Assembly (NCBI GenBank): GCA_014338405.1
Contig: JTDE01000115.1
Coordinates: 117,109 to 181,108 of the forward strand
Direction: 5' to 3'
DNA: 64,000 nt
Origin: Paragonimus skrjabini miyazakii
Taxonomy: Eukaryota; Platyhelminthes; Trematoda; Plagiorchiida; Troglotrematidae
A program made the position numbers and the translations under genes. Under the pieces are notes generated by a model that was given only the letters and a program-made list of their open reading frames with translations, made no database searches and was not told the DNA's origin. Positions 13,401-25,600 of the stretch are shown here, piece by piece (positions within the stretch are counted from its first letter, which is position 1; each line of letters starts with the position of its first letter).

Positions 13401-16400
13401 AGAAAATCTGGACAATAAAAAAGGTAGTCATCGTGACAGAAAGGGATTTGTGATTGGTCGAGTCATTTACGAGGTAAGATACCAGAAATCGTATCAGTGC
13501 AGCAATTCAGGCAACTTGTTTCAATTCGTCAGTTTGATAAACTGAGTTCCTGTAAGTAGTTCACTACAGAACGATTGTCTGTCAATTGTTTACAAACCCG
13601 CTTTTAAAATACGCCTGCTGAAAATAAAAATCAAGAAAAATTCCAAGTTATCGCACATGCATTATCGTCTGAATAGCTCTCAACAGGCAGGCGAATTTTC
13701 TCAATTGAAACTTTATCAGACAATTTTGTTTTAATGCACATCTACCTAAGTACATATCCTTGTTTTACCTAAGTACGGAAGATACGTTCAGTCTCTCGCT
13801 TCGGGTAAATCTGTTGAGCCTTTTTCAACGTTAAGTATTATTTTTTGGCTCTAGGTTGCTGCGATACATGTCTACTGTTTAGTGAAAACATGTAGATGGA
13901 AAAATTCCCAAATTCACTCGTTGAAGTGTACAAAACATCCTGGAATTTAATTGATACAACTATGGGTGTCCTATTACTTACAACTCTCATAATCTCAAAC
14001 ATGTAGAACATTCCATCTGTGACGGATTTTTCTTCTCATCCCGTTACGTATCACAGAAAGTGTTTGTGTACCAAATACTGCTCCTTTACACAATAAGTGA
14101 ATTACCTGGCTGTTCGGAAGTGATATTGCATACTTAATCGCTAAGCCGCATTCCATTATCTAATTGATGACTGATGAACATTAGGAAATACATTTTTGTT
14201 CACTGGATAAAAATTATTTTTAATGTACTCATCTAATTCGAGTGAAATGTTTTCACAATTTTTATCACGTTGCTTACAACGTATAACTTGGTGTAACGAC
14301 AGATGATGTTGACATGTCGGACAATCGATCATTAAGGTGGAAGAAACGCAAGCTGATACATAAGTTAACTAGAATAGAGGCGGTTATGTTTACGAAAAAC
14401 GGTACACAATCGCATACAGACCAATGTCGGTTATAAAACAATTACTTGATATTTGCTGTCTTATTATTCCCAGCATGGCTTCAGCTAATTGTTTGGTTTT
14501 TGTTAAATCATAAAGCTAGAACAATCGAGTTAGACTACAGTAAAGTCAACAACTGACAGATGATGCTCTCTATGAGCGTGTTAAAGACCCACATATCATT
14601 TAACCAAGATGATATCAGCCTTTGTCTCCCTTCAAATACAATACGTACACACCGCAGAATGCTGTGACAAAGTCACCGTTATCATTGAAGAATTGGTTGA
14701 CAAATTATCTGATATTTAAGCAATTTTGGGTAGACCAGGCTGTTCGTTCTCGTTTATCAGACTAGTTTCATCACGTGGAACGGATTAACTGTTTTTTTTT
14801 TAAAATATAAACTCACAGATAGGCTATCACTAGTCATGTATCACCATTACGGTTAATGGTAGATAATTCAACGTTCTCTTTTCTCTCCTTATTGGCCAGC
14901 TATTAGAGATGTTCTCAGGCTATATGAAACCTCCAATGTTTACGGGATACCGACGCGATTTAGAAGCTGCCGAGCTGCCCTATCTACCCTATCTAGGGCT
15001 AATTTTTCAGCAGTTAATCCATTTACACGCGGGAAACTCTGTGTACCTGTCGGAAATGACCGATCGATCAGTTGGCACAGATAAAGTTCAGAATAATGAA
15101 GAGTCTCATACTGGACCTCCATTAAGTGTTATGCAACAATCACAAACTCCAAACGGACAAATAATCAACGTCTGGCGCTGTTGGAAACATTATCTGATTC
15201 TAGGATATTTCATAAAGCGAAATGAAAACTTAGCTACAAGGTATGTTTTTTTCAATCATGTTTTCATAATGTCTCATCAATTGTGTAACCATATGTACAC
15301 TCTTTTCCCACCTGCTTTTTCCCGGGAAACCAACCGGATTGATAAGATGTAGTAATTTTGGAGGTACATGTTATGTATGATTACAAGTTGATGAGAGCGA
15401 TTACCGAATTAAACAAGTTGAGGCAACTGAATTGTATCAGGGTTAATAATGAGCCACGATTTCAAACGGTGATACGAACCTATTCACACATATGCTGTCG
15501 TACAAACAGTAATGTTCTAATGAATGGACTTTTGTCAATAGTTGCTATTAATACAGAATATATCAAGTGATTCGTTTTGAGAAGGTCATTTGTTTTACAT
15601 CGCGTTTTCGGTTCGGCGCGGAATGGCATTTATATTTTTAATGTAGGAGTTTGAATCGCAAGATCAGTAATGCAAGACTCCCTATTGCATGTGCTAAAAA
15701 TCTGTCATTTATTCGCCACACTGATTGGTTGCACCAACGCTGTAATCGAGACAGTTGTGTACGACAAACTACCTCCACAATTCAGCACAGATCAACTTCC
15801 GGAAGGCAAAACTAAATTATGACAATGTTGGAGGTGGTCGTTTATGTTTCGGAAAGACTACAATAATTTTCACCATATTAGCATGACCACTGCGATTTAT
15901 AAGTAATTTTATATTTTCTCTGTTGACCGTCAGAAGGAATTTGCTGGTAGTCATAAATTGGCTTACGTTTGGTCGGACTTCAAGTGCTCTGACCACTGAA
16001 TATTCAAGTATCGAACAGAAAAATAATTTATTGCGCACTCATACATCAGGTACACACTTTATTGTTATCGTTTGTATAGCAGAGACAAACAGAGGTCATG
16101 GGAAGTAATGCACAACCACACATAAACACAACTTGCGCGCGCACGAGCAATGAAATTGATTAGTCACCACGGCGATTTCCGACTGACGACCATGTCTTTC
16201 TGTTAGCAAAAGTGTGATTACCGCCCGTGAATGCCAGCAACCTCAGGACACTGAAGCAGTCATCGATTGTTGATAATGTTGATAACTTTGAAAGCCTGTG
16301 TAGTGATGATCCTATATCCAGAGGTCAACAATTGACGTGCGATCGATGATGTTGGGTGTTTACTTTGCAGTGGTTTACCAGCAACAGTTGTTGGGGCCTA

Positions 16401-16937
16401 TTTTTTCGCGAGTTCAACCCAAGGTGGATTGTTTTGTGAGTAAAAGTGTAACAAATCATCTAGTTTCAATGGCTCCAAGTAAATTGATTTTATGGTGTAG
16501 TAACACTTTGACAGAAAATGTAATGTCGCATGTAACAGAAAGTTTGCTTCTTAAATACCACCTTATGGGGTAAGTACTGTATTGTAGCTTACACAGTATT
16601 TTCTAGGAAAGTACTTAGCCCACAGTCCATCAAAATTAGCAATCAGACAGCAACGCTGCGTAGTGTTCAAATGTACCACCCGTGGTCTTACAAATTTAAG
16701 TATAATACTATAAAATGAGAGCCATTATAAACCTCGATACACATGCATGTTTGTTTTCAAGCCCTTTTTTTCGCTTCATACTTCAGCCGACACACCCTCC
16801 CGCGCAACCCACCAGTTGAAGAACTACTGAACCATTTTGAAGATATATTTTCTGACAAACTACTCGATGAGTCTAAAGAACAATTGACACGTCTCTCAAC
16901 AACAAACCGAGCCTACAGACTGATGCATACGAAGTGA
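979..16937 (+). CDS. Ras-family guanine nucleotide exchange factor (RasGEF/CDC25 domain), C-terminal exons
   Basis: RasGEF domains catalyse GDP/GTP exchange on small Ras-like GTPases at membranes. The joined exons give about 370 residues that follow the family order. First comes an EFL motif, then an FNRLARW helix, then a KNFSSLLALL block (family NNFNSLMAI). Next is a W-x5-K turn, then YRRDLEAAELPYLPYLG (family YR..L....P.IPFLG), an LIHLHAGN stretch, and a closing NPPVEELL..F segment ending in a stop. All splice sites are GT/AG and every junction keeps frame (phases 0, 0, 1, 2). A usual RasGEF domain is about 240 residues. The excess comes from an insertion of roughly 90 residues between the FN..W helix and the next helix, and about 35 residues after the LHAGN stretch. 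The 5' part of the gene lies outside the window. The subfamily (Ras, Rap or Ral specific) was not resolved. Domain identity is strong; exact borders of the 55-nt exon are less sure. Confidence 0.78.
5024..5248 (-). pseudogene. Ty3/Gypsy integrase zinc-binding fragment
   Basis: An open stretch of 74 codons reads MAHTGCTRTYDLLQQRAFWP and further on ACQYCHLLKHNK. The pattern H-x-G...T...L....FWP.....I...I..C..C...K is the H2C2 zinc-binding domain preceding the integrase catalytic core. The first histidine (MAHTG) and the C-x2-C pair are visible. The integrase core continues at lower coordinates in other frames. Confidence 0.8.
5516..5740 (-). pseudogene. Ty3/Gypsy RNase H fragment
   Basis: An open stretch of 74 codons contains RSKLFRWTLHLREHDFTINR followed by VPDSSNCVADHLSRL. 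This is the C-terminal end of a Ty3/Gypsy RNase H (family R..RW...L..F.F.I...PG..N.VAD.LSR). It belongs to the broken pol described for this interval and is bounded by stops and frameshifts on both sides. Confidence 0.85.
6783..7190 (-). repeat. tRNA-headed ~430-bp repeat, minus copy
   Basis: On the minus strand this copy runs from a leader, through a tRNA-like head, to a tail ending ATGAAAAACAAAATCCCCTA. The head has an A-box-like TGGCGCAATGG near 6995 and a B-box-like GGTTTAAGTCC near 6955. It shares these parts with the copies at 45825-46345 and 61846-62485. A tRNA-related head and a conserved tail point to a pol III-derived SINE. It cuts off the 5' side of the Ty3/Gypsy relic. Confidence 0.7.
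7184..7565 (+). repeat. tRNA-headed ~430-bp repeat, plus copy
   Basis: This copy lies head-to-head with the minus copy just before it. It starts in the leader (GTTGAGCGTTCACATATGATG), passes the tRNA-like head and reaches the tail (GCCGACTG...ATGAAAATC) near 7440. It then continues at 7441-7560 into the leader of a following unit (CATCAGTAATCAAAATACTA, then CAACAAGTTA), the tandem order also seen at 45 kb. It is clearly diverged from its inverted neighbour, so the pair is old or formed by two insertions. Confidence 0.65.
11590..11650 (+). repeat. tRNA-like relic (possible SINE head)
   Basis: TGGCTGAGCACTAGTCGCG resembles a tRNA D-arm/A box. About 35 bases on, GTGGTTAGTTCTAATCCGGCC resembles a T-arm/B box with a small insertion. 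No complete acceptor stem was seen, so a functional tRNA is unlikely. It is probably the head of a decayed SINE inside the RasGEF intron. Confidence 0.35.
12022..12117 (+). CDS. RasGEF exon, NNFNS block
   Basis: This is a 96-bp exon, phase 0 at both ends. It follows the AG at 12020-12021 and precedes a good donor, TCG|GTGAGTT, at 12118. It encodes HLKVMKNFSSLLALLLAVQE followed by 12 more residues. KNFSSLLALLLAVQ corresponds to the conserved NNFNSLMAI.AGLQ helix of RasGEF domains, which normally lies just after the helix ending the preceding exon. It is too short to stand out as an ORF and was found by motif. Confidence 0.75.
14485..14539 (+). CDS. RasGEF exon, short W-x5-K linker (border uncertain)
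   Basis: This 55-nt segment reads LIVWFLLNHKARTIELDY plus one base. In RasGEF domains the helix after NNFNS is followed by TW..LP.K....F..L, and the W and K here are six positions apart, as in the family. The phases (0 in, 1 out) match the flanking exons. The acceptor AG is at 14483-14484, but another AG lies 11 bases upstream and would normally be preferred; the donor is A|GTAAAG. Between the preceding helix and this W there are about six more residues than usual, so the start may be wrong or a tiny exon may be missing. Confidence 0.5.
14907..15240 (+). CDS. RasGEF exon, YR...PYLPYLG core
   Basis: This exon is 334 nt and lies between a pyrimidine-rich acceptor region (AG at 14905-14906, with an alternative AG at 14898-14899) and a strong donor, ACAAG|GTATGT, at 15241. 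The 14907 start keeps frame with the short exon before it. It encodes GYRRDLEAAELPYLPYLG, then LIFQQLIHLHAGN. This is the most conserved RasGEF region, which contacts the GTPase switch area. About 35 polar residues follow before NGQIINVWRCWKHY, the family's G.INF.K.... stretch, so this loop is also enlarged. The exon ends in phase 2. Confidence 0.8.
16251..16343 (+). repeat. Dispersed ~95-bp repeat, copy A
   Basis: This segment lies in the last RasGEF intron and aligns with 38953-39048 without obvious indels over 32 codons at roughly 70% identity by eye. In one shared frame copy A is open and reads VDNVDNFESLCSDDPISRGQ. It looks like a relic of a coding transposon of unknown family. Confidence 0.45.
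16787..16937 (+). CDS. RasGEF terminal exon with stop codon
   Basis: The acceptor is a long T/C tract ending CTTCAG (AG at 16785-16786). One base completes the split codon from the previous exon. The peptide RHTLPRNPPVEELLNHFEDI then continues as FSDKLLDESKEQLTR. RasGEF domains end with Y.L..NP.I...L......E..LY..S...EPR, which this follows. A TGA stop at 16935-16937 ends the protein 14 residues after the domain, so the domain is C-terminal here. No perfect AATAAA was noticed in the next few hundred bases; AATATAAA near 16980 could serve. Confidence 0.75.
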
Positions 16938-19900
16938 CAATATGGTCATGTTTATTTTGTACATACATTCAAGCAATTTCAATATAAATTTTACACATGT
17001 CAGTGTAAACACTATATTACTGCTTTTAAAGCAATCAGTCAGAGAATGTATCCGTACTCATACACGTGTAATTTATGTGTACTTTCTATGCTGAATAACA
17101 TACGTGAGAATGATTAGTGCGAACAAGTTCTAATGCTCGAGGACAACCAAATTAACGTCCACCCAATCACAGATCCAAATTGAACAGTACCTCACAATTT
17201 GTTCAGCAGTAATCAAACTTTGATAAGAAACAAATATTTGAATAGGCAATTTATATTTTTTAAATGTGCGATCTACTATTGGTTCTTGTTAAATATGTTT
17301 CTAACTACACCCATATTGTAATGACGTGACTTTATATTTAGCGGGATATATGCCAATGATATTTGACTTATCGGACTCGTCAGGCAAATGCCAGTCAGGT
17401 TCCAAGAAGACCAACTGAATCTGGAGATGGGCGCACTCTCAACCGACTTTGAGCCCAGCAGACAAATTCATGACGAACCAAAACAATTTCAAATTGGCTA
17501 CCAAGCTCTTATGGTGGAAGTTTAATCTTCCTGAAGTTAGGACTTACAGGGTTTACTGAATAACATTGTTCCATTCCACTTACTTAGCTTCGTCAGTGAT
17601 GAGCAAATGAAATGTTAGCGTCACTAATGTTAGTCCAGTGTGGAATATCCGTTTTCTCTTAATGTCATCTACACACCGTTGGTCAGAAGCACACTATTCC
17701 ATTAACTGAAGCTGCATGAGCCGAAAACCACTTGCTGACGATAAGCTCAACGACATAGACTCAGTTCTTTTCTTTAGCATTCAAAAGGGTTTCCTGCAAA
17801 CAGTGATGCACTGTTTTGATTGGGTGTCATTATCTGCTTCCTTGACCTACGGATATTCTACCCAGTCCTAATCTGATTGAAACCGGGAACTGGTTTAGGG
17901 CTCATATGTCATTTCCAAAATGTATCTGTCCTCGTGGAGTATATTTGTAATCACTCAACTGCATACACCTGTACTGTTGCTGATACCGCCTCTCACATCA
18001 GTTCGTTGTAATAAAAGTAACGGCAGCGTACGATCAGGGAACAATGCTTGTTGAACAGAATGATACATTGTAACAATGTCGGGATAATCGGCACTGATGA
18101 GGTTGACAACTACGTCGAATATGTGGTGTCTTATCTGTTCACGTATGCACGATGGCATGTTGCAGAATGGACATGATCCTTGCAAAATATCCGTATTCAC
18201 TTTTTGTGAAACCCCGGACGTCTCGTTTCGAAAGCATAAGCTATTATTATTGTGCAGTTTGCCTTACAGTTATTCGAGCCATTTATTTATTGTAAAATTT
18301 TCTCTGAAATAGCTCGAGGCTGGATTAAGTATTACGTAGAGAATTTGTTTTTAAATGTCGTCCCAACTATCTTATATAGCTTGTCTTGTCGTTCAGCCTC
18401 ATTTGACCACCACATAGCATGTGTAACATCACAGGTTGTTTGATTTCTTGACTACTAGATGACATCTTGTTCCAATTTAATCATCAAATTTGGCATCTTC
18501 TCTTTTGTTAGATGTTAAATTCCATAGGATTCATCCACTGCTAACTTTCATAAGTGAAGTGCTAATGTCTGGTTTTGCTCTTCAGCTCAATGTCTCGTTA
18601 ATACCAATTTTGGAAAAATTGTGGCTCGACGCACTTGCTAACGTTTTATCAATATCTACTCGATATGAATGCGTGATCTACATGCATTGTGCTCGTACAA
18701 TACGTTCAAGATCCAATGAAACATTTTTGCTGTCTATAGAATTATAGCTAGTAAGCAGAATGTAACAGATGACTATATGCTCAACAGTAAAACTTTTGAG
18801 ACAGCAAGAAATCAAACACCACATGGAGTTGCCTTTGTTTATTACTCTCCGTCTCGTGTACAAACCAACGTTTTCTTACGATCTGATCATATCAACGGGA
18901 ATAATTATTCACCAACAAACCATGTGAATGCATAAAGCAATGGAATGTTTGTAGAAGTATTTCGGACATGGAAAGATTGGATGCTGTACAGATCTACCAT
19001 TACTATGTCTATTGCACCACTGCGTAGGATACCCTTCTAGTTATATGTACTGGCATGTATGTTCATAACTTTTGGTTCCTTCCGTTCACGTCTGAGTCTA
19101 AGCTGTACTATATGTGATAACCAGAAAGTTCCTGTAAGAAAGGTGTATAAACACTCAAAATGGTTTTACATCTGTCATACTGAGATTGGGGACCAGGATG
19201 GGGAAACGATTATTACACCGATATGTGATGTACCTTAACCAGACTGAGAATGTCATCAAAATCCGCAGCGAATGGATCGCTGAGAACATCAGAGATCGAA
19301 TAAGTTATCACCAAACATAGTCGGACCAACTGTTGAGAAGTCAAAAATAGGTCAATCAAATCCATAAAACTAGAACGAACTGAAAACCAGGTTTACATAT
19401 AGGCGTGGCTACGGTATGGACTGCATTGTATCAGCACATGTGCTGCATGGTGATGTACGATTGAAACATTACCAGTCATGTCTTGCTGGAAGACTTCTCT
19501 CTGCATTAGCTTTCAAGCAATTCTATATTTCGGTACCCACAGACTGAAGGGAAAAGTAACCTTCTCTGTGCTTCGCTGGAAATAGCATCATCGGAAGGAT
19601 TTACTCTAATGGATCCGTGCAGAGACGACGCATTGTGTTTGCATTAAATGCGTATGGAAATTTTTGCACAGAACTTTGCAAACAAATGTTCTTCTGCCAC
19701 CTTACGCTGTTTATGTTTATCTGTTCCAGCGGATTAATGTTAAACCGAATACATATTTATGTCGATAGTTCATATGGATTAAGATTAGTTTTATTCCATA
19801 TCACTTGTTTTCTTGTGATACACAATAGGTTGTAGTGCAAGGTTAAATAAGCAAAATGTTTGAAAAATCAGTAAAGCATGGTTTTCCAATTTCGTTTTGA

Positions 19901-21961
19901 CAAATAGCACTCATATTCAAAGTCTATCTTTGACGTTCGACCGGATTGCTGGGAATATATTTGACTGCTTGACAAACAGATAAATGTATCTACAGTTGAG
20001 CTAAAGTTAACTATAGATGTTAAGTCACAGTAACTACTGGAATTCACTTCAATACTTATTCACCGGTTTTTTAAATTTGGTAATAAACGATATGTCAATG
20101 TGTGAATTAAAAAATTGCCATATGGTTTGGAAGCAAACACAGTGATGTTGATCGCCGGTGTTACCGGATGACGGGTGGGCTATATAAGTTTGCAAAATCA
20201 ACAGTCGCCTTCCGTTATCGACCGTAACAACCATGGACATTAAAAAAGTCGAGTTGGGTTTTTGCGATTTGACAGTTTTGTTTAAAAGCACCAATGTACA
20301 TCTGAGATATGAGTTAAAAAACAGAGGTGGTTTTTCTAGAACCTATGGTTATATTAACTAATAGTTGTTCCAGTCAGATAAATAATGCCTTTAAACGACA
20401 GCTTTCATTGTGGAATAAATCACTCCTCATTGCATTCTCACGAAAACGTGATGTTTATAGGCTACTAGTGAACCATATGTGACCTAAAATTTATTTCCTT
20501 CGGTCAATTTGGTTGCGTTTACAAGTGCTAAACTAAACTTCAGGAAGCATAATCTATTCACTAAAATAAGTGGAATCTCATTTTTTCTTTAAAGCTGTTA
20601 TTTCAATTGGTTATTATGTATCAGTATTCAGCACATACTTATTTTGTCATCCAACTCTCTCATAGATATACATGTCGTTCTGTCGTTTTGCCACATTGCG
20701 TGTATCAATCTGCAAACAACAGACATCTGTGTTTCTTATTTACGTATAATCTAATTAACCACTTGTATGAACATATTCAGTCGATTCACACTAGGTCACA
20801 CTAATCATTTTATCTGGCCTCAATAGTTGAACAAAAATGAGGTTACGGTAATTACCGCATCAGAATTGTCTCAATTCTATCCAATTCAGTCTGCTATAAT
20901 ATTATGCAATCGCCAAAGGTGTGCTCGGACATTATTTAATGCAACTTGATAATTCTTGAAATAAGGTTCAGAGATAGACGAAACCGAATAGCATTTCGGG
21001 GAGAAGTTCGTAACTCATCCAAACTTGAAAAATACTGAACAGGTCAACAAATAACTAACAGTATTTGAAATAAACCTGATTTATTAACAGAAATTGACTC
21101 ATAACTGATTCTGATTTGGGTGCTTTGTCATCAAACTGACCATAACACATTTTTATGAATACAACTGGGACGGTAGATAGTGTGTTAGTGGGATACCGAA
21201 TAATAAGCACTAGTGCCGGATTCGTCCGATTCCAGAGGCCTAACTAAATTGCATTGACAACAACGGTTTTGAACACTTTAAAAAATGTTAACTGATCAAT
21301 TCGGGTTATAAATGTACGGCCACAGGAGGTTTGGTGTTTTAATTTGATGTTTATGAGCGCATGGCAAGGGTGAATGTAAGTAAATTCCACTAACCTCCAC
21401 GATTGCTAGCAGACGACACTTGACATGCCTTGAGTGCTTTGCACGAAGTGAGCAGGTAGGGTTTGAACAATCAACCGAGTTCATTGGGTGGTTCTACTCA
21501 ATCAATTGCAATTCTTTACTTTTCCCCAAGCTAGCCACGCTTGAGGTTCGACTCTTCATTGACTTTGCCACAGAATGACTCAGTATTATTTCAAACGTTA
21601 TACGCGTTCCTTTTGTTCCAGAAGCCCAACAACCGCGTTTGCATCCGTCAGTTTTGCACTAAATATGACTTGCCTATCAATTTATATTAGTACAGTATGA
21701 TAGTTGTATTGTTTTGGGTAGAATGAGTAAGCCCCAGTTAAATACAAGGGGAGGGAAGGATCTGAAAATAGCATCATTTTTTCTGGAAAAATATGTATAT
21801 TCCTTTTATCCAATCTACCATCTTGTATTGAAGCTACTGTACATTACAAAATATGTCTTGATACTGTTTATCTAGAGGGTTGTCTAAAAATACAGTTGGA
21901 TCCTATAAGTATTTTACTCAAAAACTGACTTTAAAGGACAACTGTCTCACCAAAATTTACG
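16938..21961. other. No recognised gene
   Basis: Downstream flank of the RasGEF gene up to the scaffold gap. Both strands contain only short ORFs (for example 18490-18747 and 17955-18200) without domains I recognise. No repeat family from elsewhere in the window was noticed here. Confidence 0.5.
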
Positions 21962-22061
21962 NNNNNNNNNNNNNNNNNNNNNNNNNNNNNNNNNNNNNNN
22001 NNNNNNNNNNNNNNNNNNNNNNNNNNNNNNNNNNNNNNNNNNNNNNNNNNNNNNNNNNNNN
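21962..22061. other. Assembly gap of exactly 100 N
   Basis: One hundred consecutive N. The round length is a conventional placeholder for an unknown gap, so order and distance across this point should not be trusted. Confidence 0.98.
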
Positions 22062-22339
22062 TCTTACTGTCCACCGAATATTGTTTTCAAGCATGGAATA
22101 TTATAATATGATGTTTGCCTTCAGATACACGAAAAATGACACGCCAAAACACTGTTGGGGAAGGTTCGGGTGAATTAAGTTTACTGTTGATGTAGGGAAT
22201 ATCCCTACGAGCAATTCACAGAGAATACCCACGGTGATTTATGTTACTTAGAATCAGAATAGTAATAGTCTAGCTGTAAGCTTAAATAATGGGTTGTATG
22301 AGTTTTCCTGTTTAACACGAAGCTTTATTTCCTTTACAG

Positions 22340-22629
22340 GAGTTCAGTATTTCAACCCCTATATTGAACGGAGGAAACGATTGCTCTTCTGTAAAGTAGG
22401 CAACACGATATTATGTATGCAGTCAAAGATATTTAATGGTCCACTGATAACTTCGTTCACTGTTCAAACTATACCAGTTGATAGACGCAGTCTTTCCGGT
22501 GGTTGGTGTAAGCAATTGGAACAGTGCGCAGACATAGTGTCAACGATCAGATGGAAATTCTTTTGCAAACGCCTTTTTATTGGAGCGGGCTCACACTTGT
22601 GGCGCTTACTAAAACAACTTGACCAGTAG
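22340..22629 (+). other. Unassigned open reading frame after a splice-acceptor-like tract
   Basis: A good acceptor-like tract (TTATTTCCTTTACAG, AG at 22338-22339) is followed by about 96 open codons ending in TAG. The peptide begins with GVQYFNPYIERRKRLLFCK. I do not recognise a domain. It could be a terminal exon of a gene interrupted by the nearby gap, or a chance ORF. No partner exon was found. Confidence 0.18.
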
Positions 22630-25600
22630 GATGATATGCAATAGTTATGCAGTTATTCGTGTAGTGTTTATTTTCAAGGTAAGAATCTAACATGTTATGG
22701 CGTAGTAAACGTCCATTATCACGTGCATGATTAGCTGTACTATTCCTGCACTGTTCTAGTTAGAATGACTTACACATACAGTCACAATTACAGTGCATTG
22801 TAAAATGTCGTAAATTACCCGCATATTGTTGTACACAGTGAACGATGCGGTTTTGATGATCGCAGCAAATTTGAGCGATTACTGTGCTCACGAACAGTTA
22901 GTAAACTATGCTCAGAGGGCAGATAGACTGATATCAATAGTTTCCGAATGTTTGGGGTTTTCCTAATACGGTTTCAATTAAACCAGCATCTTCGAAGGAG
23001 CTCACTAGAAGTTACCTTTTAACGCGTTTTACCACCGATCACATACGGACAGAGCAGTCGCAAATTAGTGAGATCTTCCCCGCACTTGTTGAATGTTGTT
23101 TATTTTCGCTAGACCGAACAAAGCGGGCTCATTTTAGATTTCAAACATTTTTCGCTAGCAAATCCTGAATTCTAATAAATTTTAACGAATAATGGCTGAA
23201 ACGTTTCCAATACTCGTCATTATTTAGCTCACGGTGTGCAGCATATCTCGCCTTAGTAGGATTTCCGTAGGGTATTGCAAATCTGAAATTCTACTATGAG
23301 TTGAATTTTAAACGGCAGGTTCCTCAAGTCGTATACTGGACAGCTTAGTGTTCGTCAGCAAGGTAACATCCATTTATGTGCAATACCCATAAGGAAGCAT
23401 TCGTGTTTATTGGTAGTGAATGTGTTACGAGTATAGCCAAAAAAATAGTGCCATGCTTACCTGTGTAACTGCTACTTCTCAGTGCATTCTTAATCAATAC
23501 AATTAGTATTGTTTTCGTCTTTTATGAAGTAGACCTATCTAAAATTAGTTTGAGCTGTGACTCACCTCTGCGCCTTTTTTCTCAGATGCATTAACACATC
23601 ATTTTTGTTCAACGGAAACTCCCAGCACCATTAATTGACACGATCCCTTTAGACCAGTGCCAGCTAAAATCTTCATGGCTTTCCGTGTTAATCAACCACT
23701 CTTATTAGGGTCAGCCTAACATAGTCGTTTGCCCTAATCTGTGCACAGCATAATCCTAAAATGATACCCTCATGTCTAATAATAAAACACTAACGCAGCT
23801 TTCAACAGCTGTGCCGTAGTAACTGTATCGCGAAAACTTGTGCACATATCTACACTTTAAAGGAGGGCGTAATCGCGATTTTCAGTTGACATGGATTGAA
23901 AGCAGAGCTGAAAGGACGTGAGTGTCAGCGGCATTCATTGCGTTTCGCTGACAGCAAAGCATGTTTTCATATTCAAGAATGGATTCAAACCCACAAAATA
24001 AAAAAGTCTTTCAGAGATTTCCTTAAAACTTTACTTTGCATTACATTGGTTTCAGAATGAGAGCCTTGCACAATCGCATATCAGAGAAACTCTTGAGATG
24101 ACTTGTGTATGAGAGAAATATACGATGAAAAGCGCACTTAAAATATTTCGGTAATGCTGTAAACCTTATAATGATAATGCGTTATTTTTAGCGAGCTAAA
24201 AAACTGTTTCAAATTTTCTCGAGGTATCCGCAATACATTATAAGAAACTACTTTCGTGTATTCAGAAACAGACGATGGTGAACCAATCACTTCAACGGGC
24301 TTGCGTTGCACAGATTGTAGTCACTGGTTTTAATGCTTTTACTCTCTTTTCGTTTGTTGTAGCCTAGAAAACCACCCTTTTTGGTTTGCCTCCATGCGGT
24401 TAGTCTGTGTTCTTTGCTCGTGTATGTTGCTCCCACAGACGGTTCATCGACTAGTTCTTGCCTGATCGATTAAACAAGTAGTGGCTCACGTATGAAAATA
24501 TGTTCTTTTGGTTGGCCGCCATCGTCATAAGCAGCTCAACTCATTTGATAAATGAAGTTATCAGCTGAACAAGCCTAGCACCAATGAGATTTAGCGGTAT
24601 ACTTCTAGCTTAAGTATGCAACCACAGTTGATGGCAATGGCTTAGGACACAGTGAGCTGAATAGTCTTGTTTGCCGAAGTGAGAACATTCATTTTTCGGT
24701 CACAACAAGGATGTGATTTACTGATGCGCCGTAACAAGCGATAAGATAGAACCAAGAGGTTCTCATTTGAAGCGGCTGATTGAGAAAACCATCTGAATGG
24801 TAAATCTGCCATCACTTGTGATCCATTTTTAGTTTATACGAAAGAAACGCTGCTATCAGTTTATTTGCCCTAACGTTTGTTATCAGGATACAGAAAGAAA
24901 CTATTGACGATCAGATCTGCTTTTAAATTCTTTTTACGATTTCCCATCGAACGGGAGATTCTGTGTACGGAAGCCTTGTCCCAAAAACTGAGACAATGAA
25001 CCTTACTTGAATATATACCCACAGGTAATGGTAAATGGTACAATCAGATAGCAGATCCAACCGATGGATTCGATTACAAAGAACCAGGAGGCTAGGCCAG
25101 TTAATGTCACGTTTTTGAGTGTGCACTGTTTTGCTCTTGTTTGGGGCAAGTGTTTTTTGCTAATGCCATACATCATAATATTGCAAGTCTCCTCTCTGTT
25201 ATGATTGTGGACACATTGCGGTGTAATTTTTGCAATATATATTCTCTACTTGTTTATCTGGCTCCCAGGTAAAATTTAAGCATGTGTTGTGTAGTTATAT
25301 GTGTACAGTGGTCACAAGAAACCACACAGCTGTAATGTAGAATGGGTTCCCGCTCACGTTCACATGGTGCAATGTTGTTGTCCACTTTAGGACTGGCTTG
25401 AAACTTACCAAGTTTGTTCCCCCAATATCTACATATTTATTGTACTACTGACATTAAACAGTAGTTCAAATAAAATGTATAATTCACCCCTGGTTCTTAG
25501 AAAACTTGCATTAACTTCTAAAATATTCGGTCGTTAGTTGTACTTAATGAAGAATCTTCAGGAATCTGAGTACTTCTAACATCAACATCATTTACATTTG

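Noticed and set aside
14160..14190. CTGATGA...GAAA at 14167 as a hammerhead core
   Set aside because: The closing pair of stem II would be A-G and no stem I or III forms.
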